Below the pieces are notes generated by a model. That model ran no database searches and was not told the DNA's origin. It saw only the letters and a list, made by a program, of their open reading frames with translations. DNA of 54,919 nucleotides, taken from an uncultured Bacteroidia bacterium (GTDB taxonomy: Bacteria > Bacteroidota > Bacteroidia > Bacteroidales > F082). Both the position numbers and the translations under genes were made by a program. The stretch is from positions 1 through 54,919 of the forward strand of contig CADAFC010000004.1 of NCBI GenBank assembly GCA_902787095.1, given 5' to 3'. Positions 1-7,396 of this stretch are shown here, in pieces. How positions within the stretch are numbered: position 1 is the stretch's first letter; the number at the start of each line of letters is the position of its first letter.

Positions 1-578
1 TCCTGACTCTCAGGATGTATATCTCCTTTTTCAATCTTCTTTATAGTCTCAACGATGACCTTGTTGCCCATCGTCATTAACGCGTCGTGCAGCTCTCCGG
101 CGTTCATCTTCTCTCCTATTGCCAGCTTCTCCTGCATGATCATGGCTCCAGTGTCTATCTCTTTGTCAAGAATAAAAGTCGTCAAGCCAGTTTCTGTCTC
201 CCCATTGATTATGGCATGGTTGATAGGCGCAGCACCTCTGTATTGTGGAAGCAACGAGGCATGAAGGTTTATCGTGCCTTTTGGAGGCATGCTCCATATC
301 ACTTCCGGCAACATCCTGAATGCGACCACCACAAACAAATCGGCGTTATATGAGCGCAGCTGCTCCACGAAAGCCTCGTCTTTGAGCTTCTCCGGCTGCA
401 AAACAGGCAATCCGTGACGCATAGCACATTCCTTCACCTCCGAGGCATGCATCTGTTTGCCGCGACCAGCAGGCCTGTCAGGTGTGGTGACCACCACCGG
501 CACCTCGTAACCAGCATCCAATATAGCCTCCAACTGCGATGCTGCAAACTCCGGTGTCCCAAAATAAACTATCTTCAT
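1..578 (-). CDS. fmt: Methionyl-tRNA formyltransferase, N-terminal part
   Basis: Transfers a formyl group from 10-formyl-tetrahydrofolate to Met-tRNA(fMet) for translation initiation. The minus-strand reading frame starts at 578 with MKIVYFGTPEFAA, the family N-terminus, and contains the NLHASLLPQYRGAAPI segment with the catalytic Asn and His, followed by a TGAMI-type stretch. The frame is open to the window edge, so about 193 residues are present and the rest, including the C-terminal tRNA-binding domain, lies outside. It is downstream of and separated from the TPR gene by a hairpin terminator, so it probably has its own promoter or depends on read-through. Confidence 0.95.
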   Translation of the reverse strand, partial: MKIVYFGTPEFAASQLEAILDAGYEVPVVVTTPDRPAGRGKQMHASEVKECAMRHGLPVLQPEKLKDEAFVEQLRSYNADLFVVVAFRMLPEVIWSMPPKGTINLHASLLPQYRGAAPINHAIINGETETGLTTFILDKEIDTGAMIMQEKLAIGEKMNAGELHDALMTMGNKVIVETIKKIEKGDIHPESQ

Positions 579-593
579 ACTTTATTGTATTTA

Positions 594-627
594 TTAAAAA
601 ATGCCTGATTTGTCAAAATCAGGCATT
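594..627 (-). terminator. Rho-independent terminator of the TPR gene
   Basis: An 11-bp stem (601-611 with 616-626, core GCCTGAT) is followed on the minus strand by six T residues. It ends the transcript of the TPR gene and insulates fmt. Confidence 0.75.
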
Positions 628-673
628 ATAACTCCAAACTCTAAACTTAAAAACTGACTCTAAACTCTAAACT

Positions 674-1366
674 TTATTTACCGAGTTTTGCCTCAACGTA
701 TGCGATGTTTTTCTCGATGCTGAAGCCTTCGTTGCTGTTAGGATATTCAGTTTTTATGATGGTGTACATCTCCAATGCCTTCTGATAGTTCTCAACCATC
801 TCGTATGAATAGCCGGCCTTCATAAGCATCATAGGGCTGGTGAATGAGTTCTTGCTGTCGAGAGCCGCTCTCTCATAGCATTTTGCAGCCTCAGCCGGAT
901 TGTTGAGCTCGAGATAAGCGTCACCCATAGCGCCCTTTGCCAATGGCTTCACGATTTCGTCTTTGCCTTTGTACTCACCGAGATATTTGATAGCGTTGTC
1001 AAACTCACCAAGGTTGAGATAGCAGATACCTGCATAGTATTTGGCGAGGTTGCCGCTCTTTGTGCTTCCATAATTGTTGATGATGTCCATGAAACCGGCG
1101 TTGTTACCGTCTCCATTCAATGCTGTTGCATAGTCATCAGCTGCAAAAAACTGCTCAGCATGGAACATCTGGGCCATAGCCTCAGCGTTACGTGGTTCGA
1201 TATAATATTTCTTGATACCAAAAACAGCGAGAATAACTACTACCAAAGCTATCACAACAGTTGTGATGGTCTTCTTGTTGTTCTCAACAAACATTTCAGT
1301 CTTACCTAATGTTGACTCAATTGACTCGAGACGTTCCTCGTCTTTCATTACATTTTCTTTTGCCAT
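674..1366 (-). CDS. Membrane-anchored tetratricopeptide-repeat protein
   Basis: A 230-residue protein with a charged N-terminal stretch, one transmembrane segment at about residues 33-52 (TITTVVIALVVVILAVFGI) and then helical repeats: Tol/Pal-like TPR units such as YYAGICYLNLGEFDNAIKYL, AMGDAYLELNNPAEAAKCY and AGYSYEMVENYQKALEMY. The N-terminus-in topology places the repeats in the periplasm. It resembles the YfgM/TPR_21-type proteins of Bacteroidota, thought to act in envelope protein assembly, but I cannot assign a partner. The start at 1366 (MAKENVMKDEER) is chosen because the frame upstream of it overlaps the promoter box at 1391-1398. Confidence 0.85.
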   Translation of the reverse strand: MAKENVMKDEERLESIESTLGKTEMFVENNKKTITTVVIALVVVILAVFGIKKYYIEPRNAEAMAQMFHAEQFFAADDYATALNGDGNNAGFMDIINNYGSTKSGNLAKYYAGICYLNLGEFDNAIKYLGEYKGKDEIVKPLAKGAMGDAYLELNNPAEAAKCYERAALDSKNSFTSPMMLMKAGYSYEMVENYQKALEMYTIIKTEYPNSNEGFSIEKNIAYVEAKLGK

Positions 1367-1390
1367 ATCAATTATAAATTTTTCGAACTG

Positions 1391-1398
1391 CAAAATTA
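1391..1398 (-). promoter_or_regulatory. -7 box TAATTTTG for the TPR gene
   Basis: Minus strand TAATTTTGC, matching Bacteroidota TAnnTTTG, 25 bases upstream of the chosen ATG. Confidence 0.6.
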
Positions 1399-1432
1399 CG
1401 GATTTTTCTTTATATCCGAACATTTTTTTTGC

Positions 1433-1440
1433 TATATTTG
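1433..1440 (+). promoter_or_regulatory. -7 box TATATTTG for the trmH-like gene
   Basis: Plus strand TATATTTG, divergent from the TPR promoter, 45 bases upstream of the proposed TTG start. Confidence 0.6.
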
Positions 1441-1484
1441 TAAAAATTTTAATAAAAACATTTAGAAATCATAACTCATTCATT

Positions 1485-2171
1485 TTGAACGCGAAAGACG
1501 AAAAATTATACGAATTTCTTTCAAATTACATCACCGACGAAAGAAAACAACGCTTCGAAGAAGTGTTGAAATATCGCACACGTCACCTCACGATAGTGCT
1601 CGAAGACATATATCAGTCGCACAATGCGAGTGCTGTCTTACGCAGCTGCGACCTTACAGGGGTGCAGGATATCCATATCATCGAAAACAAATGGGTTTAT
1701 GACATCAACCCTGACATTGTAGTGGGCTCCAGCAAGTGGCTCGACCTGCACAAATACAACGTCAACGAGTTCAACACGCCGGAGTGTTTTGACCATCTGC
1801 ACGACAAAGGCTACAAAATAGTGGCCACATGTCCGCATCAGAACGACTACAGTCTTGACACACTCCCGCTCGACAAGCCCATAGCCGTGGTGTTTGGCAC
1901 TGAGAAGACAGGTCTCACCGACTACGCGCTCGACCATGCCGATATGTACGTGCAAATTCCGATGCACGGATTCACCGAGAGCTTCAACATCAGTGTTTCA
2001 GCGGCTTTACTGATGTACACACTGACACAACGTCTACATAAAAGCGACATCGACTGGCATCTCACCGAAGATGAAAAGCATGAGATACGACTCGACTGGA
2101 CACGCAAGTCGCTGAACCGCGTGCGCACGTTCGAGAACAAGTTTTACGAACTTTATCCAGAGTTTAAGTAA
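1485..2171 (+). CDS. trmH: SPOUT RNA 2'-O-methyltransferase (TrmH type)
   Basis: Predicted to methylate the ribose of G18 in tRNA using S-adenosylmethionine. The three SpoU motifs are all present: NASAVLRSCDLTG (motif 1, catalytic Arg), VVFGTEKTGL (motif 2) and IPMHGFTESFNISVSAALL (motif 3, the SAM-binding knot). From the TTG at 1485 the protein is 228 residues, the same size as bacterial TrmH, and retains the N-terminal extension and the basic C-terminal tail. No ATG is available between the promoter box and motif 1; the longer open frame upstream only overlaps the divergent TPR gene, so TTG is chosen. It overlaps the end of the convergent regulator gene by 8 bases. Confidence 0.85.
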   Translation: MNAKDEKLYEFLSNYITDERKQRFEEVLKYRTRHLTIVLEDIYQSHNASAVLRSCDLTGVQDIHIIENKWVYDINPDIVVGSSKWLDLHKYNVNEFNTPECFDHLHDKGYKIVATCPHQNDYSLDTLPLDKPIAVVFGTEKTGLTDYALDHADMYVQIPMHGFTESFNISVSAALLMYTLTQRLHKSDIDWHLTEDEKHEIRLDWTRKSLNRVRTFENKFYELYPEFK

Positions 2172-3498
2172 GATCCATCCCGTACAGATGCATCTTGTTG
2201 TACAAGGTCTTACGGTCAATCTGCAACAGCTTGGCAGCCACAGTCTTGTTGCCGCGCGCCTTACGTAACGCATTGAGTATCTGTTCTTTCTCGTCACCAG
2301 GATGCAATGCCATGTCGTCGGTGAAAGTGTCTTTTTGATGACGGCTCACCAGAACAGGCAGATTATCGGCTGTTACCTCTTCATTTTCAGCGAACAAGGT
2401 GGCGCGACGAATCACATTTCTTAATTCGCGCAAGTTTCCGTCCCAGCGATGCTGTTTCAATATCTCTACAGCCTCGGCTGATATGCGTTTCACGTCTTTG
2501 CCAAGTTCCTCATCGGCCTGTTGCAGGAAATAGTATGCAAACTGCGGCAAGTCGTCTATTCTGTCGCGAAGTGGTGGGACTTCTATCGAGAACTCGTTTA
2601 TTCTGTGGTACAAATCCTCTCTGAACAAGCCGTTCTCTATGGCTTTTTCCAGGTCTTCGTTGGTAGCGGCGATGATTCTCACATCCACATTGATATCCTG
2701 TGCTGAGCCTACAGGACGCACTTTCTGTTCCTGCAAGGCCCTCAAAAGCTGTTTCTGTACCTCGTAAGGCAGGTTACCCACCTCGTCGAGAAACACTGTT
2801 CCGCCTTTAGCCTCTTCAAAGACACCTCTTTTGTCAGCTATTGCTGAGGTGAACGAGCCTTTCAGATGTCCGAACAGCTCCGACGGCGCCAGTTCCTTCG
2901 ACAGGCTTCCGCAGTCGACGGCGATGAACGGCTTGTCTTTGCGTCCGCTCTGTTCGTGAATCATTCGGGCGATATATTCCTTACCTGTGCCGCTCTCGCC
3001 GAGTATCAGCACCGACATTTTGGTCGGGGCGACGAGTGCCACATGTTTGTAAACCCTCTGAATCACCGAGCTCTCGCCCTTCACCATGGTTTTTGTCGGT
3101 ATGTCAGTCTTGGACTTGGTTTCAACTTTTGCCGTTTCCTGACTGAGGGCGCACACAATCTTCTGTTCCAGCATTGTCGGCGTGATTGGCTTCTTGAGGT
3201 AGTCGAAGGCGCCCATTTTTATCGCATTGACGGCAGTCTGCACGTCGGCATAGCCTGTCATGATGATGAATGGGGTCATTATTTTCTTTTCTCTCAATGA
3301 AGTCAGAAACATAATCCCGTCGCCGTCAGGCAGACGCAAGTCACTGAGTATCAGGTCGAATGATGTTGCTTTTGATGACGCCAACGCTTCTTCCAGATTG
3401 GATGCGAGTACTGGCTCCCAGCTGTTTTTCTGGAACCATGTCTTCAGCATCACGCCGAAAGCGACGTCATCGTCTACTATCAAAATCTTTTTTGACAT
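2164..3498 (-). CDS. Sigma54-dependent response regulator, NtrC family
   Basis: A 444-residue transcription activator. Residues 1-115 form a receiver domain with acidic pocket D10/D11 and phosphoacceptor D53 (LSDLRLPDGDG), and a KPI motif near 103. The middle is an AAA+ domain with Walker A GESGTGKE and Walker B GGTVFLDEVG; the C-terminus is a Fis-type helix-turn-helix (GNKTVAAKLLQIDRKTLYNKM). The sigma54-contacting loop reads GSFTSA instead of GAFTGA (encoded at 2842-2859). No histidine kinase gene is adjacent, so it is an orphan here. Its targets are unknown; the sigma54-like promoter of the Hsp20 gene at 13.8 kb is one local candidate. Confidence 0.93.
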   Translation of the reverse strand: MSKKILIVDDDVAFGVMLKTWFQKNSWEPVLASNLEEALASSKATSFDLILSDLRLPDGDGIMFLTSLREKKIMTPFIIMTGYADVQTAVNAIKMGAFDYLKKPITPTMLEQKIVCALSQETAKVETKSKTDIPTKTMVKGESSVIQRVYKHVALVAPTKMSVLILGESGTGKEYIARMIHEQSGRKDKPFIAVDCGSLSKELAPSELFGHLKGSFTSAIADKRGVFEEAKGGTVFLDEVGNLPYEVQKQLLRALQEQKVRPVGSAQDINVDVRIIAATNEDLEKAIENGLFREDLYHRINEFSIEVPPLRDRIDDLPQFAYYFLQQADEELGKDVKRISAEAVEILKQHRWDGNLRELRNVIRRATLFAENEEVTADNLPVLVSRHQKDTFTDDMALHPGDEKEQILNALRKARGNKTVAAKLLQIDRKTLYNKMHLYGMDLT

Positions 3499-3520
3499 AA
3501 TAATAATTCTGCTCGTTCTG

Positions 3521-3528
3521 CAAAATTA
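3521..3528 (-). promoter_or_regulatory. -7 box TAATTTTG for the response regulator
   Basis: Minus-strand TAATTTTGC, 22 bases before the ATG at 3498. Confidence 0.55.
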
Positions 3529-3559
3529 TACATTTTATCGTTACGGGCGACAAAAAAGA

Positions 3560-3600
3560 CCAAAAAAATAGAGATCCGACACCAGGCGGCGTCGGATCCC
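3560..3600 (-). terminator. Terminator of the coiled-coil lipoprotein gene
   Basis: Stem GATCCGAC (3573-3580) with GTCGGATC (3591-3598), followed on the minus strand by a T-rich run, between the lipoprotein gene and the regulator gene. Confidence 0.75.
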
Positions 3601-3626
3601 CGTAAATATTGAAAACGAGCAGAAAA

Positions 3627-4487
3627 TTACTTGGTTAATACAACCAAATATCTTGTTACTTTCCAGAACAGTTCTGGATTTGTAATTTCAAGTGTAACGA
3701 TCTTGTTACCGTCAGCGTCAACACCTTTCACGAGGTTGTATGACTCTGCAGCGTGTGTTGAAAGGACGAAAGCCTTCTTTGTGTTGAATGTGATGGTTGT
3801 GAGCTCACGCATGTCACCCTTTGTGAAGACCTCTGTAGGAACTTCGCCCTGCAGCACTTTTGTTTTGCTGAGGATAACGCCTTTTGCCTTTAATTCTTTG
3901 ACCTTACCGCCGATGTAATACACAGCGTTCAGTTCGCTTGTCTGATTTGCGACTTCGTTGTTGAGGTCCACAATCTGATTGTTAGCGATTACGAGATCAG
4001 CGTTGAGGTTGTTAACTTGTGTGTTAAGGTTAGCAATCTGACCATCTTTCTCTGCGACCTGTGCCTGAAGGTTTGAGATCATCTCCTCTTTCTCAGCGAG
4101 CTGAGCCTGGAGCTTCTTCACCTGTGCGCGGAGGTTAGCATTGTTTTTGTTTGACTTTGCCAAAGCATCGTTCAAAGAGTCGAGACGAGCGTGGTTAACA
4201 GCCATCTGTTCTTTAAGCTGGAGAAGTTCAGCAACGATCTGCTCTCTCTGGCTGCCTTCCTGCTGCATTGTCAGCATACCTTCAGCATCACGAATTGCCT
4301 GGAGGTTATTCTCAACATCGTTGATAATACCCATAGTGGTTTCGAAATCTTTCTGGATGCTTGCATTCTGAGCTGTAAGAGCTTCATTTTCCTTCTGCAA
4401 AGCTTGATACTTCTTTGAACTCTCAACGCATGAGCTTAACATTAAAGCTACCAATGCGACCGACAAAATTGTTAATGTTCTTTTCAT
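3627..4487 (-). CDS. Coiled-coil lipoprotein
   Basis: 286 residues. A lipoprotein signal peptide ends in the lipobox LSSC (Cys20). Residues about 25-185 are a long coiled coil with Leu/Ile heptads and recurring short blocks (LQAQLAEKEEMISNLQAQVAEKDGQIANLNTQ shows a near 14-residue period). The C-terminal 100 residues are a compact mixed alpha/beta region (YYIGGKVKELKAKGVILSKTKVL) resembling uncharacterised Bacteroidota cell-envelope proteins. Probably anchored in the outer membrane facing the periplasm. No enzymatic motif is visible; function unknown. It is monocistronic, with its own terminator. Confidence 0.85.
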   Translation of the reverse strand: MKRTLTILSVALVALMLSSCVESSKKYQALQKENEALTAQNASIQKDFETTMGIINDVENNLQAIRDAEGMLTMQQEGSQREQIVAELLQLKEQMAVNHARLDSLNDALAKSNKNNANLRAQVKKLQAQLAEKEEMISNLQAQVAEKDGQIANLNTQVNNLNADLVIANNQIVDLNNEVANQTSELNAVYYIGGKVKELKAKGVILSKTKVLQGEVPTEVFTKGDMRELTTITFNTKKAFVLSTHAAESYNLVKGVDADGNKIVTLEITNPELFWKVTRYLVVLTK

Positions 4488-4559
4488 TGTGTTATAATTT
4501 AAAATTAGTCTATGCTAACAAATAATTTTTAATACCAATTTCGTGCCAAACTCTTAATT

Positions 4560-4680
4560 TTTTATAAAAATTTCACAACCAATTGATAATCAATATATTT
4601 ATAATTTAATAATTTTCTCACCTTTCTTTTTATAGTGTGGAAAAGTGTGGAAAGAGTCCACAAAAATCCACAATTCACAC
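4560..4680. other. Candidate origin: AT-rich stretch plus DnaA-box-like cluster
   Basis: An AT-rich tract (about 4550-4635) is followed by four 9-mers related to the DnaA box TTWTNCACA: TTTTCCACA (minus, 4636-4644, perfect match), CTTTCCACA (minus, 4646-4654), GAGTCCACA (plus, 4654-4662) and AAATCCACA (plus, 4664-4672). Within each pair the spacing is 10 bases and the two pairs face each other. Genes diverge on both sides and dnaB is 2.7 kb away. This fits an origin of replication but could also be a regulatory palindrome for the flanking genes. Confidence 0.4.
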
Positions 4681-4731
4681 TTTCAACAGTGCAAATTTAC
4701 AAATATTTTTATTACATACAACACTTTTTTT

Positions 4732-4739
4732 TAATTTTG
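4732..4739 (+). promoter_or_regulatory. -7 box TAATTTTG for the MATE gene
   Basis: Plus-strand TAATTTTGC, 15 bases upstream of the GTG start at 4755. Confidence 0.6.
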
Positions 4740-4754
4740 CATAAAATTTTTCAT

Positions 4755-6062
4755 GTGAATCGCGAAATTCTAAAATTAGCCATCCCTAACATTATCAGCA
4801 ACATAACTGTTCCGTTGCTGGGGTTGGTCGACATGATTCTGATGGGACATCTGAGTTCATCGGTCTACATCGGAGCCATTGCCTTAGGCGGTACCATTTT
4901 CAGCGTCCTATATTCGTTTTTCAGTTTTCTCCGCGCTGGCACCACAGGATTCACCGCTCAATCATTCGGAGCCAACGACACCTTGGAGATCAGCTATTCG
5001 CTTTACAGGTCAATAACTATTGCGATCTTAGCATCCATTATAATAATATGTGTAAGACACCCAATAGCAAGACTCAGCGTGGTGCTGCTGGATGGCAGCA
5101 ATGACGTGGAGAAACTGGCGATCACATATTTTTACGTAAGAATCTGGGCGGCTCCGGCCAATATGCTTCTATATTGCTTCAACGGCTGGTTCATCGGGAT
5201 GCAAAACACCAGGATTCCAATGGCTATCGCTATAATAATCAATGTGTTAAACATCATACTCAGCATCATTTTCGTGTTAGTGATGAAACAAGGTGTGGTG
5301 GGCGTGGCACTCGGAACGGTCATCGCACAATATTGCGGACTGCTGACGGCATTGGTTTTCCTTTTTACAAAATACAAAAAGTATCTCATCAGGATTGACA
5401 CCAGTATATTATTGGATATCAACAAGTTGAAACGCTTTTTCCAAGTCAACACCGACCTGATGATCAGAAGCATATTATTGGTTTTGACTATTGCGTTTTT
5501 CACCAACCAATCGGCGAAATTAGGCGATAACATATTGAGTGTCAACATGATACTGTTGCAATCGTTTTATATTTTCTCTTATTTTACCGATGGTTTCGCA
5601 TACGCAGGCGAGGCTTTAGTAGGGAAATATATCGGCGCCAACGATTCCGACAGCCTTCACGGCGTGGTGCGTCAGCTTTTCAAATGGGGGATGTATATCA
5701 GCGTGCCGTTTGTGACACTATATGCCCTCTTCCCCACCACTTTCGTGAAAATCATTTCCGACAATGCCGAAATCATCAGTGAGATAAGACCTTATTATAT
5801 ATATATGGCGCTAATTCCGATAATCACCTTCGCGGCGTTCCTTTGGGACGGCATCTACATAGGCGCCACAGCGTCAAAAGCCATCCGCAACACCATGATT
5901 ATCTCGGCAATACTGGTTTTCCTACCGATGTGGTACTTCCTGATGCCAATCTACGCCAACCACGGACTTTGGATAGCTTTCCTCGGTTTTATGGTCGCAA
6001 GAGGTGTCTCCATGACTTTCTTTGCAAAGAAAAATATTCTGCAACTACCAAAAAACAAATAA
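4755..6062 (+). CDS. MATE-family (DinF-like) efflux transporter
   Basis: A 435-residue inner-membrane protein with about 12 hydrophobic segments. It begins NREILKLAIPNIISNITVPLLGLVDMILMGHLSS, the MATE N-terminal signature with the conserved Pro and Asp of the DinF branch, and repeats the fold after about residue 230. Expected to export organic compounds in exchange for Na+ or H+; the substrate cannot be told from sequence. The start is GTG at 4755: the ATG two bases upstream is out of frame and immediately stops, and the longer open frame extends through the promoter. The next gene follows after one base, so the two are probably cotranscribed. Confidence 0.88.
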   Translation: MNREILKLAIPNIISNITVPLLGLVDMILMGHLSSSVYIGAIALGGTIFSVLYSFFSFLRAGTTGFTAQSFGANDTLEISYSLYRSITIAILASIIIICVRHPIARLSVVLLDGSNDVEKLAITYFYVRIWAAPANMLLYCFNGWFIGMQNTRIPMAIAIIINVLNIILSIIFVLVMKQGVVGVALGTVIAQYCGLLTALVFLFTKYKKYLIRIDTSILLDINKLKRFFQVNTDLMIRSILLVLTIAFFTNQSAKLGDNILSVNMILLQSFYIFSYFTDGFAYAGEALVGKYIGANDSDSLHGVVRQLFKWGMYISVPFVTLYALFPTTFVKIISDNAEIISEIRPYYIYMALIPIITFAAFLWDGIYIGATASKAIRNTMIISAILVFLPMWYFLMPIYANHGLWIAFLGFMVARGVSMTFFAKKNILQLPKNK

Positions 6063-6063
6063 G

Positions 6064-7338
6064 ATGCATATCCTATCAAAATCGACATATATCAAAGGTG
6101 AGCAATGCGAAAAGGCGTTGTATCTGTTCAAAAACAGACCGTTTTTACGTGACAAGCTGAGCATGGAGCAACGTGCCAAGTTCAAACGCGGCACCGATGT
6201 GGGAATCCTCGCCCAGCAGCTGTTTCCGGGTGGCATCAACATGACGCCGAGCTCGCCTTCACTGTTCGGCAAAAAAGCCATAGAGACGATGCAGAACCTC
6301 AGCAATCCGGACATCAACGTGATGTATGAGGCTGTGTTTCAATACGATGACACCCTCATAATGCTTGACATCATCGTCCGCGACGGCGACAAATGGCGTG
6401 CCATAGAGGTGAAAAGCTCACTCAGCATCAGCCCGACTTACATGAAAGACGCCGCTTTGCAATACTACGTGCTCAAAGGCTGCAACGTGCCCCTTTCCGA
6501 CATCCAACTGATGTACATCAACGCCGATTATGTCCGTGAGGGAAATTTGGATTTGTCACAACTATTTGTGTTTCAATCTGTTAAAGATTATGCCGAGCAA
6601 TATCAAGATGTTATTGCAAAGAATATCGCACATTTCAAAGACATCATCAAACAGCCTCATTCACCCAAGATACCTGTTGGCAATCAATGCGATACGCCCT
6701 ACCGATGTGAGTTTCACGGCCATTGCTGGAAAGACGTCCCAAACAAGCTCAATGAGCCTTATATCATTGATTACAAGCCACTTTACGAGCTGCTTGGCAA
6801 CCGTAATTACTCGACAGCGTTCTTGAATTTGCTGTTTTATCGCCCGGCAGTGCCATTGTTCGACGGCGACAAACCCTACTCCGAATTCATTATCGCGTTT
6901 TCAGTTTTGTCAAACAACGGAAAGTTCGACAAAATCTACAACTGGAACTGCCTTGATGACCTTTCAAGATGGAAAGACAGCCTCGAGCTGCTCGCCACAC
7001 AACTTACTGGTTTTGAACGTGTTATCTGTTTCGCATCACAGAACATCCAAGCATCTTTACAGAAATATAATTTATTGGAATCCAAGGAGTTAAACTACAA
7101 GATTTTGAATCTAAGAGAGGTACTTCAGCAATCAGGTTTCGAGCACGAGAAAGTGAAAAACGATTTTTCATTGAAAAATGTGTACGAGACTGTCTTCCCT
7201 GACAAGACTCTTTTCGAGCATAGCCGCATCATTTTGAATGCCCTCAGCGACAACCTTATGGAAAGAAATCTGATTACCAACGACTTAGAATTGGAGAACA
7301 AAGCCTTACGTGAGGTGTATCAGCATTTCGCACGTTAA
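6064..7338 (+). CDS. Cas4/RecB-like nuclease with degenerate DUF2779 region
   Basis: 424 residues. Residues 85-140 carry a PD-(D/E)XK nuclease core: D102 (MLDII), E115-V-K117 (AIEVKSS) and Q133 (ALQYYVL). Four cysteines sit as in Cas4/AddB Fe-S nucleases: C15 (GEQCEKALYL) and C209, C214, C221. The C-terminal half aligns by eye with DUF2779, but the usual acidic LDFET-type exonuclease motif is replaced by FLNLLFYRPAVP at about 262-273, so that half may be inactive. No cas1, cas2 or CRISPR array is nearby, so a housekeeping DNA-repair role is more likely than adaptation. Family known, function inferred. Confidence 0.7.
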   Translation: MHILSKSTYIKGEQCEKALYLFKNRPFLRDKLSMEQRAKFKRGTDVGILAQQLFPGGINMTPSSPSLFGKKAIETMQNLSNPDINVMYEAVFQYDDTLIMLDIIVRDGDKWRAIEVKSSLSISPTYMKDAALQYYVLKGCNVPLSDIQLMYINADYVREGNLDLSQLFVFQSVKDYAEQYQDVIAKNIAHFKDIIKQPHSPKIPVGNQCDTPYRCEFHGHCWKDVPNKLNEPYIIDYKPLYELLGNRNYSTAFLNLLFYRPAVPLFDGDKPYSEFIIAFSVLSNNGKFDKIYNWNCLDDLSRWKDSLELLATQLTGFERVICFASQNIQASLQKYNLLESKELNYKILNLREVLQQSGFEHEKVKNDFSLKNVYETVFPDKTLFEHSRIILNALSDNLMERNLITNDLELENKALREVYQHFAR

Positions 7339-7384
7339 AATCAAAAAAGTTATCAACATATAATAAACAAACCATCATTATTTT

Positions 7385-7392
7385 TACTTTTG
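7385..7392 (+). promoter_or_regulatory. -7 box TACTTTTG for dnaB
   Basis: TACTTTTGC only four bases before the dnaB ATG at 7397; transcription would start at or inside the start codon, suggesting a leaderless message. Confidence 0.5.
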
Positions 7393-7396
7393 CAGT

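Noticed and set aside
1212..1484. In-frame extension of the TrmH-like gene
   Set aside because: It overlaps the divergent TPR gene and both promoters; TTG at 1485 gives the family length.
6064..7338. Cas4 as part of a CRISPR system
   Set aside because: No array and no other cas gene in the window.
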